DNA of 64,000 nucleotides from MED-G105 sp965263305 (GTDB taxonomy: Bacteria > Pseudomonadota > Alphaproteobacteria > Caulobacterales > Parvularculaceae): assembly GCA_965263305.1 (NCBI GenBank), contig OZ253666.1, positions 3,656,367 to 3,720,366 on the forward strand. The letters run 5' to 3'. Made by a program: the position numbers and the translations under genes. Below the pieces are notes generated by a model. It was not told where the DNA came from and made no database searches. It saw nothing but the letters and a program-made list of their open reading frames with translations. Below, piece after piece: positions 1 to 8,644 of the stretch; within the stretch, counting starts at the first letter, position 1; each line of letters opens with the position of its first letter.

Positions 1-44
1 AGCGCCCTTGGACAAGCCATTAGCGTCACCCTAAAAACACGCTC

Positions 45-2150
45 ATGCGCCCTGCGATTCTCAACCCTCTTTTCGCCGATATCACGACCCTAAAGGGGGT
101 TGGGCCTCGTCTTGCAGCGCTCATCGAAAAAGCCGCCGGCCCCCGGGTCGCGGATTTAATTTTCACCCTGCCCCATGGGCTGATCGATCGCTCCCACCGC
201 CCCAAAATAGCCGAGGCGAAGATCGGTGATCTCGCCACGATGGAGGTCACGGTGGACCGCCATGACCCGCCGGCGGATAAACGCCGTCCCTATAAGATCA
301 TCTGCTCTGATGAGACCGCCTTCATCACCCTCGTCTTTTTTCATCCCCGCGTTGATTGGCTCGTAAAGACCCTGCCCGAGGGGGCCCGGCGCATTATCAG
401 CGGCAAGGTCGAAGAGTTCAGCGGCGGGCGACAAATGCCGCATCCGGACCATATCGCCGACCCGGATGATGCAAGCGCCCTGCCGTTGTTTGAACCGATT
501 TATCCGTTAACGGCGGGGTTAACGTCGAATGTTATGCGCAAAGCATCGGCCGCGGCATTGGCGCGAATGCCCGATTTGCCGGAATGGCAAGACGCGGCCT
601 GGCTTGCCAAAAACAAATGGCCCGGCTGGAAAGAAGCGATGGGCGCGGCCCACCTTCAAACGACCGGCGAGGAAAAAACCCCCGTTTCCCGCCATGACAT
701 ATCGGTTACCGCCGTCCATCGTTTGCGCCTCGCCTATGATGAATTGCTGGCGAACCAACTCGCCCTTGCCCTCATCAGGCGATCGCGAAAGAAATCCGGC
801 GGTCGCGCGTTCACTCCCAATGGCGCCCTACGCCGCAAAGCGCTCGACGCCCTGCCCTTCTCCCTGACGAATGCTCAGTTGGCCGCCATCGCGGATATTG
901 ACGCCGATATGACGTCTACAGATCGTATGGTACGGTTGATTCAAGGTGATGTAGGATCCGGCAAAACGTTAGTGGCGTTCTTCGCCATGTTGAATGCCGT
1001 TGAATCCGGCGCTCAAGCCGCCTTGATGGCGCCGACAGAGATCCTCGCCCGGCAACATTTAAAATCACTGCAACCCCTTGCCGATGCAGCAGGTCTCACC
1101 ATCGACGTTTTGACCGGCCGCGACAAACCCCAGGAAAGAACGGCAAAACTCACCGGTTTAGAGCGGGGCTACATTCATATCATCATCGGCACCCATGCCC
1201 TGTTTCAAGAAAGCGTCGTGTTCGATGATTTGGGGTTAATCGTTGTTGATGAACAACATCGGTTTGGCGTGCACCAACGCCTTTCCCTCGCAGAAAAAGG
1301 CGCTCGTCCCGATACCCTGGTCATGACAGCGACACCGATCCCCCGCACCTTAGCGCTCACCGCCTATGGCGATATGGACGCAACCGCCATCACAGAAAAA
1401 CCGCCGGGGCGCAAACCAGTGGCGACACGGATCATTCCCATCGAACGCCTTGACGATGTGGTGACGGCCGTCGGACGATCCCTGCAAAAGGGGGAGCAAG
1501 TTTACTGGGTCTGTCCCCTGGTTGAAGAATCCGAAATGTTGGCGCTGACCGCCGCGGAGGAACGATATCGAGCCCTCCATCAACATTTCGGTGAAAAGGT
1601 TGGCCTCGTCCATGGCAAAATGCCAGGCGCGGAAAAAGACGCGATCATGGCGGCTTTCCATCGGGGCGATCTCAGCGTGTTGATTGCAACAACGGTCATC
1701 GAGGTCGGTGTCGATGCGCCAAATGCGACGGCGATTGTTATTGAGCATGCGGAGCGTTTTGGCCTCGCCCAACTCCATCAACTGCGCGGACGGGTCGGGC
1801 GCGGCGACAAGCCGGGCTCATGCCTTCTCCTCTACAAAGGCCCCCTCGGAGAGACCTCATCGGCCCGGCTCAAAATTCTTCGAGAGACTGACGATGGGTT
1901 TCGCATCGCTGAGGAAGATCTCGCCTTACGCGGCGCCGGGGATTTATTGGGCGCCGCGCAATCGGGCCTGCCGCGGTTTCGCCTCGCCGATGCGGCCGCC
2001 CATGGTGAGCTCCTCAAAGCCGCCCGCGATGACGCCGCCATGATCGTGGAACGGGACGCCGCCCTGTCGGACGAACGCGGCAAGGCCCTTGTCACACTTC
2101 TCTATCTCTTTGCGCGAGAAGATGCCGTCAAACTTATCCGATCTGGATAG
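45..2150 (+). CDS. recG: ATP-dependent DNA helicase RecG
   Basis: RecG is a superfamily 2 double-strand DNA translocase that remodels stalled replication forks and branch-migrates Holliday junctions. The 701-residue length is normal for the family. The N-terminal third matches the wedge/OB region. The helicase core shows a Walker A motif (GDVGSGKT, about residues 300-308), a DEQH box near residue 402, the SAT-like motif ATPIPRT, and the motif V/VI pair VIEVGVDAPNA and QLRGRVGRG that is typical of RecG and Mfd. The ATG at 45 begins the usual N-terminus, with a conserved helix-hairpin-helix-like GVGPRLA stretch. The gene converges on the SDR gene with only 4 bp between the stops and no visible terminator. 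Confidence 0.97.
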   Translation: MRPAILNPLFADITTLKGVGPRLAALIEKAAGPRVADLIFTLPHGLIDRSHRPKIAEAKIGDLATMEVTVDRHDPPADKRRPYKIICSDETAFITLVFFHPRVDWLVKTLPEGARRIISGKVEEFSGGRQMPHPDHIADPDDASALPLFEPIYPLTAGLTSNVMRKASAAALARMPDLPEWQDAAWLAKNKWPGWKEAMGAAHLQTTGEEKTPVSRHDISVTAVHRLRLAYDELLANQLALALIRRSRKKSGGRAFTPNGALRRKALDALPFSLTNAQLAAIADIDADMTSTDRMVRLIQGDVGSGKTLVAFFAMLNAVESGAQAALMAPTEILARQHLKSLQPLADAAGLTIDVLTGRDKPQERTAKLTGLERGYIHIIIGTHALFQESVVFDDLGLIVVDEQHRFGVHQRLSLAEKGARPDTLVMTATPIPRTLALTAYGDMDATAITEKPPGRKPVATRIIPIERLDDVVTAVGRSLQKGEQVYWVCPLVEESEMLALTAAEERYRALHQHFGEKVGLVHGKMPGAEKDAIMAAFHRGDLSVLIATTVIEVGVDAPNATAIVIEHAERFGLAQLHQLRGRVGRGDKPGSCLLLYKGPLGETSSARLKILRETDDGFRIAEEDLALRGAGDLLGAAQSGLPRFRLADAAAHGELLKAARDDAAMIVERDAALSDERGKALVTLLYLFAREDAVKLIRSG

Positions 2151-2154
2151 GCGC

Positions 2155-2994
2155 CTAGCGAAATTTATCGAGCCCGGTGGTGCGTGCCAGGATGAAATCC
2201 GTCAGTCGGGTCGGCGCAAGGTTGCGTACCATCAAAGATGGAATGAAGGTTTTTGGCGCCGTATAGCGCGCATGGGGTTTGTCAGCCGTCAGCGCATGAT
2301 GGATCGCCTCAGCCACGACCATGGGCGATGCGCCGTTTGGGTGCCCTTGAGCGTGCCAGTTCTTAAAGACCTTCAACGCATCTGCATACGGACTGCTGTC
2401 ATCAATGAACCGTTCAAACCCGTCTTGCTCTGCTTCGCCAAAATTCGTGTTGATGAAGCCCGGACGAATAACGCTTACTTTCAAACCAAAACGGGACACC
2501 TCGCGGCGAAGGGCGTCGCTGAACCCTTCAACGGCATGCTTCGATGACGCGTAGGCGCCCATAAAGGCCGGCGCGATCCGCCCGGAAAGGGATCCGACAG
2601 TGACGATCCTGCCCGCCCCCGCCTCGCGCATCATCGGCAGCACCGCCTTTGTCATGGCGACGACGCCGAAGACATTGGTTTCATATTGTGCGCGCCAGTC
2701 TTCGAGGGGCAATTCTTCAATCGGCCCGGTGAAAGAAGCGCCTGCATTGTTGACCAATCCAAATAGAGGCTGGCCCCCATCGGTGATCACGGTCATCGCC
2801 GCGTCGATGGAAGCGGGGTCGGTCACATCAAGCGCTAGCGCCGAGATGCGTCCGGCGCCAACGGCTTCCAGTTCTTTCAATTTATCCAAACGGCGCGCAG
2901 CGGCGTACACGCGAAACCCTTGGCGCGCGAGGTGAACAGCTGTCGCTTCTCCGATCCCGCTCGATGCGCCGGTGACTAGAACTGGTTTATGCAC
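2155..2994 (-). CDS. SDR family oxidoreductase
   Basis: This is a classical short-chain dehydrogenase/reductase of 279 residues. The Rossmann nucleotide-binding motif TGASSGIG lies at about residues 9-16, NNAG follows at about 86, and the catalytic Ser and YxxxK pair is seen in GSLSGR and YASSKHAVEG. An ARR basic pair after the second strand suggests NADP(H) preference. The start is a GTG preceded at a suitable distance by AAAGGAAA. The substrate cannot be read from sequence. The extended C-terminal part after the active site resembles SDRs acting on lipids or retinoid/steroid-like compounds, but that is only a family-level impression. It is a single gene facing recG. Confidence 0.9.
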   Translation of the reverse strand: MHKPVLVTGASSGIGEATAVHLARQGFRVYAAARRLDKLKELEAVGAGRISALALDVTDPASIDAAMTVITDGGQPLFGLVNNAGASFTGPIEELPLEDWRAQYETNVFGVVAMTKAVLPMMREAGAGRIVTVGSLSGRIAPAFMGAYASSKHAVEGFSDALRREVSRFGLKVSVIRPGFINTNFGEAEQDGFERFIDDSSPYADALKVFKNWHAQGHPNGASPMVVAEAIHHALTADKPHARYTAPKTFIPSLMVRNLAPTRLTDFILARTTGLDKFR

Positions 2995-3136
2995 GTATGA
3001 TTTTCCTTTTTTCGTCCCGGCGTAATCCGCCGCGAAATGGCGAGGATGACTCGCCTGATTGTTCTCTTTTTAATTCAAACTGAGCGACGGCCCGTTTTGT
3101 CAGCTAGCGCTATAAATCGCCACCCTCTTTTTCACG

Positions 3137-3703
3137 TTAAAGACTAATGATGAAATAGGCTGGGGTCAGGACATACAGCGCCGCTGTGAACCCCAGCACA
3201 ATCCTGACGTTCCGCGCCGTGAACCTGCGCCATAGTATCATCATCAATCCGATGGCCAGCACCGCTTCCATGGCCCCTACGACAAGACCAAATCGATCAC
3301 GCTCCCAATAGGAGATCGGGCTATGAAAGCGCCAATCCGTCAATGGTTGAAAATGCTGATGGGCGTCCGATCCATGTACGGGGAAATCACATAGGAGATG
3401 TAAAAGAGCCGCGCCCGCGAACACCGCCGCCAAACGCCAATGCCGCCATAGAGCCACTGCGAGGAGCGCCGCAAAGAGCGGAACCGAATTGGAAAACGCC
3501 TGTCCCCACTGTATGGGCGCCGTCCAATAAACCTCGCGCCAAAGAGTTCCTTCTGGAATACCAACCATTTTCGACCACCCCCAAATGCCAAACAAAAAGG
3601 CGTCAGGTGCAAGCGCCCCCGCCAGCACCAAACGGTTGTGTTGGTTTGCCCCTTGGCGCGCTAAAACCGCTGCAGCAATCAAAAGATGGGTCGGCGTTTG
3701 CAC
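3137..3703 (-). CDS. Membrane-bound metal-dependent hydrolase family protein (YdjM/LexA-binding-like)
   Basis: This integral membrane protein of 188 residues has about four hydrophobic segments. Conserved polar residues match the YdjM-type inner-membrane putative hydrolase family: an N-terminal TPTH, a LAPD motif near residue 32, and an HLLCDFPVH ... DAHQHF cluster near residues 102-117. These His and Asp residues are the presumed metal ligands; no reaction has been firmly shown for the family. The start is a GTG with GGAGA 8 bases upstream. The gene begins 13 bp after truB ends, so it probably belongs to the rbfA-truB transcript. An ATG start is not available at the N-terminus. Confidence 0.7.
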   Translation of the reverse strand: MQTPTHLLIAAAVLARQGANQHNRLVLAGALAPDAFLFGIWGWSKMVGIPEGTLWREVYWTAPIQWGQAFSNSVPLFAALLAVALWRHWRLAAVFAGAALLHLLCDFPVHGSDAHQHFQPLTDWRFHSPISYWERDRFGLVVGAMEAVLAIGLMMILWRRFTARNVRIVLGFTAALYVLTPAYFIISL

Positions 3704-3716
3704 GAACCCGGTCTCC

Positions 3717-4649
3717 CTAGACGTTGAAAACCCGCACTGGTTTCAGTTTCAGACCATCCAACTCGCACACCGCCACCGGCGCGCCATGAGCGACCGCAAG
3801 CACCGCCGGAACGCCGCCCGATTCCCCAGCGCGCACCCCCCGGGCTGTCGCCGCTGTCAGGATCGCGGCCTGCCCTCTTTTTAGCCGCGCCGCTTCCGGC
3901 CCGCCGATGGAGGCTTGAGGCATTTCGGCGAGCGCCGCATCAATGGGCAACAACGCCTCGTCCCGTTCCTCTGGCTCTCCCAACGCCTCCAGGTCAGAGA
4001 CCTTTACCCCGTCATCAGCGTGGAATGGCCCAACAGCGACACGGCGGAGCGCGCTCACATGACCTTCCGTACCAAGCATTCGAGCAATGTCCCGCACGAG
4101 TGCTCGAACATAAGCGCCTTTTCCAGTAACGGCTTCAAAGACGGTATGTTCCGCATCAGGCGTATCGACGACGATCAACTCATGAATGGTGATTGACCGC
4201 GCTTCCAGGACCACCTCTTCACCTTCGCGCGCAAGGTCATAGGCACGCGCGCCATCGACCTTGATGGCAGAGAATTTCGGCGGGATTTGACTGATTTCCC
4301 CCGTAAATTCTGGAAGGATGTCGACCACTTCCTGCGCCGCAGGGCGATGGTCTGAGGTTGCAATAACCTCGCCCTCGGCGTCATCGGTCGCCGTCGCCGC
4401 GCCCCATTTGGCGGTAAAACGGTAACGCTTAAAGGCATCCATCACATAGGGAACGGTCTTCGTTGCCTCTCCAAAGGCGATGGGAAGAACGCCCGTTGCG
4501 AGCGGGTCTAGCGTACCGGCGTGCCCCGCCTTTTGCGCTTGAAATAACCACTTCAATTTTGAAACGGCTTCCGTGGATCCGACATCGTAATCTTTATCAA
4601 GAATAATCCATCCATTTACCGGCCGGCCTTTTTTGCGCCGTCTGCCCAT
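3717..4649 (-). CDS. truB: tRNA pseudouridine(55) synthase TruB
   Basis: TruB converts U55 in the T-loop of tRNAs to pseudouridine. The protein has 310 residues from the chosen ATG at 4649, which has AAGGA 8 bases upstream. The upstream in-frame extension to 4727 lacks family similarity. The N-terminal NGWIILDKD replaces the usual GxxxLDKP motif. The catalytic aspartate is visible in GTLDPLATG (Asp48), followed by the conserved TK, KRY and GAYVRAL (residues about 200-206) motifs. The C-terminus carries a PUA-like RNA-binding extension. The gene lies downstream of rbfA, an adjacency widely conserved in bacteria. Confidence 0.96.
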   Translation of the reverse strand: MGRRRKKGRPVNGWIILDKDYDVGSTEAVSKLKWLFQAQKAGHAGTLDPLATGVLPIAFGEATKTVPYVMDAFKRYRFTAKWGAATATDDAEGEVIATSDHRPAAQEVVDILPEFTGEISQIPPKFSAIKVDGARAYDLAREGEEVVLEARSITIHELIVVDTPDAEHTVFEAVTGKGAYVRALVRDIARMLGTEGHVSALRRVAVGPFHADDGVKVSDLEALGEPEERDEALLPIDAALAEMPQASIGGPEAARLKRGQAAILTAATARGVRAGESGGVPAVLAVAHGAPVAVCELDGLKLKPVRVFNV

Positions 4650-4798
4650 AGGGTTCGTCCTTATTGATGTTGGGTCATAACAGATCCTCTGGCGCGGCTC
4701 GAACGCGCAAAAGGAACGGGCTTTCAATCAGGGAACACGAAGGCCGTCAAGTCATCATGTTCCCACGCGATCATGAACCGGACGAGGGCGCCATCACA

Positions 4799-5233
4799 TT
4801 ACTCATCATCGTTATCGGCTAAATCCCGGCGCACCGACGGGCTTGCCAACAGCGCATCAATTCGGCTCGCCTCGGCAAAACTATCGTCATTCTTAAATAT
4901 AAGAGCCGGTGTGAATTTCATTTCCAAGCGTTGCCCGAGCAGGTGCCTCAAATGCGGAGCCGCTTTATTCAACCCCGCCAACACCGCCGTCATGTCCGCG
5001 CCTTTGAGCGCACCGCCGAGGACGGTACAGAACACCGTCGCCTGTCGCAGATCCGGGCTCGCCCGCACCTCGCTCACCGTGATTGATACGCCGCTCAGCG
5101 CCTCATTGCGCAAGTCTTCCCGTTGAAGGATCTCCACAAGTTGGTGACGAATCAGTTCCCCCGCCCGCAACTGCCGCTGGCTGGGTCCCTTGTTTGTTGA
5201 TTTATCCCGTGAAAAACGGCCCGACATTTTCAT
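4799..5233 (-). CDS. rbfA: 30S ribosome-binding factor RbfA
   Basis: RbfA is a KH-fold assembly factor that binds the 30S subunit and is needed for late 16S rRNA maturation and cold adaptation. The 144-residue protein shows the family signatures: the N-terminal RQLRAGELIRHQL helix, the SGVSITVSEV strand, and the RATVF-like RQATVFCTVLGG strand, ending with LRHLLGQRLEMKFTPALIF. The C-terminus DDSFAEASRIDALL is also typical. I place the start at the ATG at 5233, which has AGGA just upstream. An ATG at 5227 is possible and the GTG at 5236 overlaps the Shine-Dalgarno. A 149-bp gap separates it from truB downstream. Confidence 0.94.
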   Translation of the reverse strand: MKMSGRFSRDKSTNKGPSQRQLRAGELIRHQLVEILQREDLRNEALSGVSITVSEVRASPDLRQATVFCTVLGGALKGADMTAVLAGLNKAAPHLRHLLGQRLEMKFTPALIFKNDDSFAEASRIDALLASPSVRRDLADNDDE

Positions 5234-5312
5234 CACTTCCTAAAACATGTAGTTTTGAGTTCTGAGTTGACGAGGCATACAGTCCACAGAGACTGATATC
5301 AAAGGGCATCTT

Positions 5313-6548
5313 ATGGTTAAGATGGAAAAAACGGCAGAGACGCGACGCAGTGTCATCAAAAAAGCATTGGGCGTGAGCGCCATCGCCGGCGCCCCGGTTG
5401 TCCACGCCCACGCAGCGCCGGCCTGGTGGACACCAATCATTGGCGTAAACAGCGCCAGCGTCATGGCGGGAAAAGAAGAGCTCACCCTATTGGGCGACCG
5501 TCCATTGAATATGGAAACACCGCCCCACCTCCTAGACGACGACGTCACCCCGGCCCATCGCTTCTTTGTGCGCAATAACGGCCTGCCGCCGGACATTAAC
5601 GAGGTCGCCGACGAAGATTGGTCGCTAACGATTGACGGCGAAGTCGAAAACCCACTGTCACTGACAATAGCCGACTTAAAACGCGATTTTGAACCAGTAA
5701 CACTTCGCCTACCATTAGAATGCGGTGGGAACGGACGAAAATTCTTTCGCCCCGCTGCAAGCGGAAACCAATGGACGTTTGGCGCTGTTGGCTTTGGGGA
5801 TTGGACGGGCGTCAGGCTCCGCGATGTTCTTGCAAAAGCGGTCCTAAAAGACAGCGCCTATCACACTGGGCACTACGGAGCGGACAAGCACCTATCGGGC
5901 AATAAGAAAAAATTTCCAATCTCACGCGGCGTTCCCATTAAAAAAGCGATAGATCCGCACACGCTGATTGTTTGGGGGCTAAATGGCGAACCGCTACCGC
6001 CTCAAAATGGATACCCCCTTCGACTGATCGCGCCCGGTTGGCCTGGCTCCTGCTCCCAAAAATGGCTCACACGTATTTGGGTGCGCGATAAAATGCATGA
6101 TGGCGCAAAAATGACGGGATCCTCCTACCGCATGCCCGAAACGCCGACGGCGCCAGGCGTGCCAATTCCGGAAGATCGTCTGCAGATCATAGAAAGCATG
6201 CCGGTTAAATCACTCATTACGTCCGTCAAAACCGGTGCACAAAAACCGGCTGAACGCCCATTTGAGGTGCGCGGTCATGCTTGGTCGGGAGAGACACCGG
6301 TCGCTGGCCTTGATGTTTCAATCGACTTCGGCGCCACCTGGGTGCCAGCGCAATTGGATTCGCTTAAAAACACTTATGCGCCACAACGGTGGCGCGCTGA
6401 AATTATACTACCGCAGAAAGGGTATTACGAAATCTGGGCCCGCGCTCGAGACGCTGAAGGCCGCATGCAGCCAGCGACGACGCCCGGTTGGAATCAAAAA
6501 GGCTACCTCAACAACATGCAACACCGTGTTGCCGTGTTTGCGGTTTGA
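5313..6548 (+). CDS. Sulfite dehydrogenase-like molybdopterin oxidoreductase (SorA/SorT type)
   Basis: This protein of 411 residues belongs to the sulfite oxidase family, which oxidises sulfite to sulfate in the periplasm with a pyranopterin molybdenum cofactor. The N-terminus has a twin-arginine signal, with TRRSVIKK at residues 10-17 and a hydrophobic stretch ending at HAHA, so the folded enzyme would be exported by Tat. The molybdenum-ligating cysteine is Cys137 in ECGGNGR. Conserved blocks follow: GVRLRDVL, PGWPGS, QKWLTR, and a C-terminal Ig-like dimerisation domain ending NWxxKGYLNN-like (WNQKGYLNN). No heme domain is present. The c-type cytochrome gene 11 bp downstream is the likely electron acceptor. 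Substrate assignment is by family only. Confidence 0.85.
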   Translation: MVKMEKTAETRRSVIKKALGVSAIAGAPVVHAHAAPAWWTPIIGVNSASVMAGKEELTLLGDRPLNMETPPHLLDDDVTPAHRFFVRNNGLPPDINEVADEDWSLTIDGEVENPLSLTIADLKRDFEPVTLRLPLECGGNGRKFFRPAASGNQWTFGAVGFGDWTGVRLRDVLAKAVLKDSAYHTGHYGADKHLSGNKKKFPISRGVPIKKAIDPHTLIVWGLNGEPLPPQNGYPLRLIAPGWPGSCSQKWLTRIWVRDKMHDGAKMTGSSYRMPETPTAPGVPIPEDRLQIIESMPVKSLITSVKTGAQKPAERPFEVRGHAWSGETPVAGLDVSIDFGATWVPAQLDSLKNTYAPQRWRAEIILPQKGYYEIWARARDAEGRMQPATTPGWNQKGYLNNMQHRVAVFAV

Positions 6549-6559
6549 CAGGCGCATCC

Positions 6560-7060
6560 ATGACGGCTCCACGGATTTCCCTAGCTTTTTTCTTTCTGGC
6601 CGTCGCTTTTTTGACGATGCCGCTCTCTTTGAACATCATGGTAAAATCGTCTGCCGATCAACAATTGGATGATCATGACGCAACGAAATTCACGGTAGAC
6701 CCGTCGTCGGAACAAAATACTACATTGAGCAGCATTCCGCCCGGAGAAGTTGATTTCTACCCCACCTATTTCGCCCTGAACCCAATTAAACCCGTTTTAG
6801 ACGCATCCCACGGGCAGGTTTCCTTTGACAAGACCGACACCTATGACGGCCTTCCGATGTCAGATGGCGTTGAACTCGTCGCAGGGTATTGTGCGAGTTG
6901 CCATAGCCTTCGTATTGTGATGCAGCAGGGCCTGACAGAGGATCGATGGGACGCCTTGCTCGACTGGATGGTGGCGAAACAAGGCATGGCTGAACCCCAT
7001 CCTGAGGATCGATTAGCGATTGTTTCTTATTTAGCACGAGAATTTCCATCCAACCGATGA
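6560..7060 (+). CDS. c-type cytochrome, probable electron acceptor of the sulfite dehydrogenase
   Basis: This 166-residue exported or membrane-anchored protein has a single heme-binding CASCH motif at residues 111-115, followed by a helix and a candidate axial methionine (MVAKQGM, or MQQ). The N-terminus, from the ATG at 6560, has a hydrophobic segment of about 20 residues that is either a Sec signal peptide or an anchor. The mature part before the heme motif is long for a monoheme cytochrome. It starts 11 bp after the molybdenum enzyme stops, so the pair resembles SorA plus a SorB/SorU-type heme subunit. The ORF stays open upstream to 6488, but that part overlaps the previous gene and is unlikely to be translated. 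Confidence 0.82.
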   Translation: MTAPRISLAFFFLAVAFLTMPLSLNIMVKSSADQQLDDHDATKFTVDPSSEQNTTLSSIPPGEVDFYPTYFALNPIKPVLDASHGQVSFDKTDTYDGLPMSDGVELVAGYCASCHSLRIVMQQGLTEDRWDALLDWMVAKQGMAEPHPEDRLAIVSYLAREFPSNR

Positions 7061-7070
7061 GAACACTATT

Positions 7071-7640
7071 TCACTTTTCGGCATTGGAAATCAGCGATTG
7101 AAGCATTGCACAGGAAAAATCAGCGGCCCAATCACTCGGTAGTGATGAGTCACTGACCAGACGAGCAATCAATTGGCGGTTCATGCAGTGCCAACAGTCA
7201 ATCGCCGTCGCTACTTTCAGCGATTGATCATCAAATGAAAATTCGGCCTGGATTTTCGTCAGGGCTTTTTTATCGAACGCCGCGACGAGCGCCTTGGCTT
7301 CAGGCACTGCCACTGCCTCCTCCAATAACGCCGCTCTATTCGGGTTCTGCCGCATGAATCCGAAAATGAACTCAAGGTAGTCTTTAATGCTAACTGATGT
7401 TTCATCGCCGTCAGCCGATCCAACGGATTTGTCTAATTGGCTAAGGGTGTCGGCCACCAAGGCGACAAAAAACACCTTTTTCGACCCAAAATAGTGTTCA
7501 AACAAAGCGCGACTGACGCCTGCAATCCCGCAGATATCAGCAACTGACACTGTGCTGTATGGCCGTTGGCCAAACAACCCCAGTCCAATTTTGAAAAAAG
7601 CCGCTCGGCGCTCTTCCGGGGGCAATCGTCGTTCAGTCAC
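7071..7640 (-). CDS. TetR/AcrR family transcriptional regulator
   Basis: The 189-residue protein has the TetR N-terminal helix-turn-helix (residues about 10-56, with VSVADICGIAGVSRALFEHYFGSK reading as the recognition region). Its C-terminal helical ligand-binding domain has no recognisable subtype. The start is GTG with GGGAGAG upstream. The gene converges on the sulfite dehydrogenase and cytochrome pair with 10 bp between stops, so it does not share their promoter, and no regulatory link to them is implied by layout. A 10-bp palindrome at 7685-7694 lies 45 bp upstream and could be its own operator. Confidence 0.88.
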   Translation of the reverse strand: MTERRLPPEERRAAFFKIGLGLFGQRPYSTVSVADICGIAGVSRALFEHYFGSKKVFFVALVADTLSQLDKSVGSADGDETSVSIKDYLEFIFGFMRQNPNRAALLEEAVAVPEAKALVAAFDKKALTKIQAEFSFDDQSLKVATAIDCWHCMNRQLIARLVSDSSLPSDWAADFSCAMLQSLISNAEK

Positions 7641-7684
7641 TCACTACTCTCCCGCCCGACAAAACTCTCTGCGACGATCTAAAA

Positions 7685-7694
7685 AATACGTATT
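7685..7694. promoter_or_regulatory. Perfect 10-bp palindrome upstream of tetR, candidate operator
   Basis: AATACGTATT reads the same on both strands and sits 45 bp upstream of the tetR-family GTG start in AT-rich sequence. TetR regulators usually bind palindromes of this kind in their own promoter. A 10-bp palindrome can arise by chance in a kilobase of sequence, so this is only a candidate. Confidence 0.25.
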
Positions 7695-8555
7695 GCACGG
7701 TTGAAATTTCTCTGTTATGCCGTATACCCATAATTACTAGGCCTATTTCGAAAAAGAGTGTCCAGTAAACACCCGAACGAGGTTGATCGTCGTCCCCCGA
7801 AGCATCAACATGGGTAGGCCTGAGGGTTTTCAGCACCTCACCGCAGTGATTTACGCAGGTTTAGAAGCGAACCGTTCACTGGTTCGTTTCATGCTCGATA
7901 GGAAGTCTCTCGTTACAGATTTTAAGAAAGCTCAACGCCATGCCGGTTGGCATGCAGCGAAGATGTCTCCGGACCCGATAGAGTTGGTTTCTTTCGTTCA
8001 AAGATTATTTTAGTCCATTTGTCCAAATCGAAAACCTTACCGTCCGGTCACGATGTTTTTGGTTTTAGCCAACCGTTCCGATGCTTACGAAAAACTGGCT
8101 TCGACCAAATGAACGAGCCTTGAGAGTTTGTTCCAAGGTGATGATAGCGGTTTTTGTCCGTCGGCAATGACCCTCATATAGTGGCCCCAATCGTTTTTGC
8201 TATTTGCAAACAATGCTTTAGTCGAGTCAACTATAGATGGGCACGGCGTGTACAAGTAAGGCAAGATTTTGATGCAACGCGCGTTTTAGAATATTCAGAA
8301 TTACATGTCTATGAAAATTTCATCTGCGATTGAATAAGATCTCACCGATCATACGACCAACAGTTCCTTAGGCGTACTGTTCTTAAGGAGGTAACAATTG
8401 GCCCCTTATTTCCACTCAAAATGGACTCAATAAAACTTGTATTTTGACGGACACAATCGGATTCTCGCGAAATAGATTATTAGTCTACATCGTGAACGGG
8501 CAGACATCTGTCAATTCTTTATACTTGTCATCAAGCCGGGACGTTCTGGAAATGA

Positions 8556-8610
8556 TCGAAGGCTAATTTTGAAGCCTTCGACCGTGGGCGTCTTTTGACT
8601 CGTCAAAAGA
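8556..8610 (-). terminator. Two tandem perfect hairpins downstream of pyrG
   Basis: Two inverted repeats lie 35-89 bp beyond the pyrG stop. Reading in the pyrG direction, the first has a 9-bp stem (8591-8599 with 8602-8610) and a 2-base loop, and the second has a 9-bp stem (8556-8564 with 8573-8581) and an 8-base loop. The first stem starts with TCTTTTGAC. A classical T-tract does not follow the second stem, so the pair could work as a terminator or as an RNA 3'-end stabiliser. Confidence 0.45.
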
Positions 8611-8644
8611 TCAGCCTGTCTACATCGACATCTGCAAGTTGGCG

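Larger units (their letters stand above)
7641..8644. other. Gene-poor kilobase between tetR and pyrG
   Basis: I find no convincing gene here. The longest plus-strand reading frame (7783-8013, 76 codons) begins with TTG, has no good ribosome-binding site and resembles nothing I know. Base composition is more AT-rich than the flanks. Three things stand out: the palindrome near tetR, a perfect Shine-Dalgarno (AAGGAGGT at 8385-8392) followed by an 11-codon TTG-started frame, and two adjacent hairpins at 8556-8610. The stretch could be the remnant of a decayed gene or hold a small RNA, but neither is shown. Confidence 0.5.

Noticed and set aside
1..44. Possible start of a divergent gene upstream of recG
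   Set aside because: Only a few codons would be inside the window and the minus-strand ATG near base 26 reads a sequence that resembles no usual recG neighbour.
2089..2547. 152-codon plus-strand ORF overlapping recG and antisense to the SDR gene
   Set aside because: The overlapping recG and SDR proteins have clear family motifs, so this frame is a shadow.
7783..8013. 76-codon plus-strand ORF in the gene-poor kilobase
   Set aside because: It starts with TTG, lacks a Shine-Dalgarno and does not resemble a known protein. It may be a remnant, but I cannot support it as a gene.
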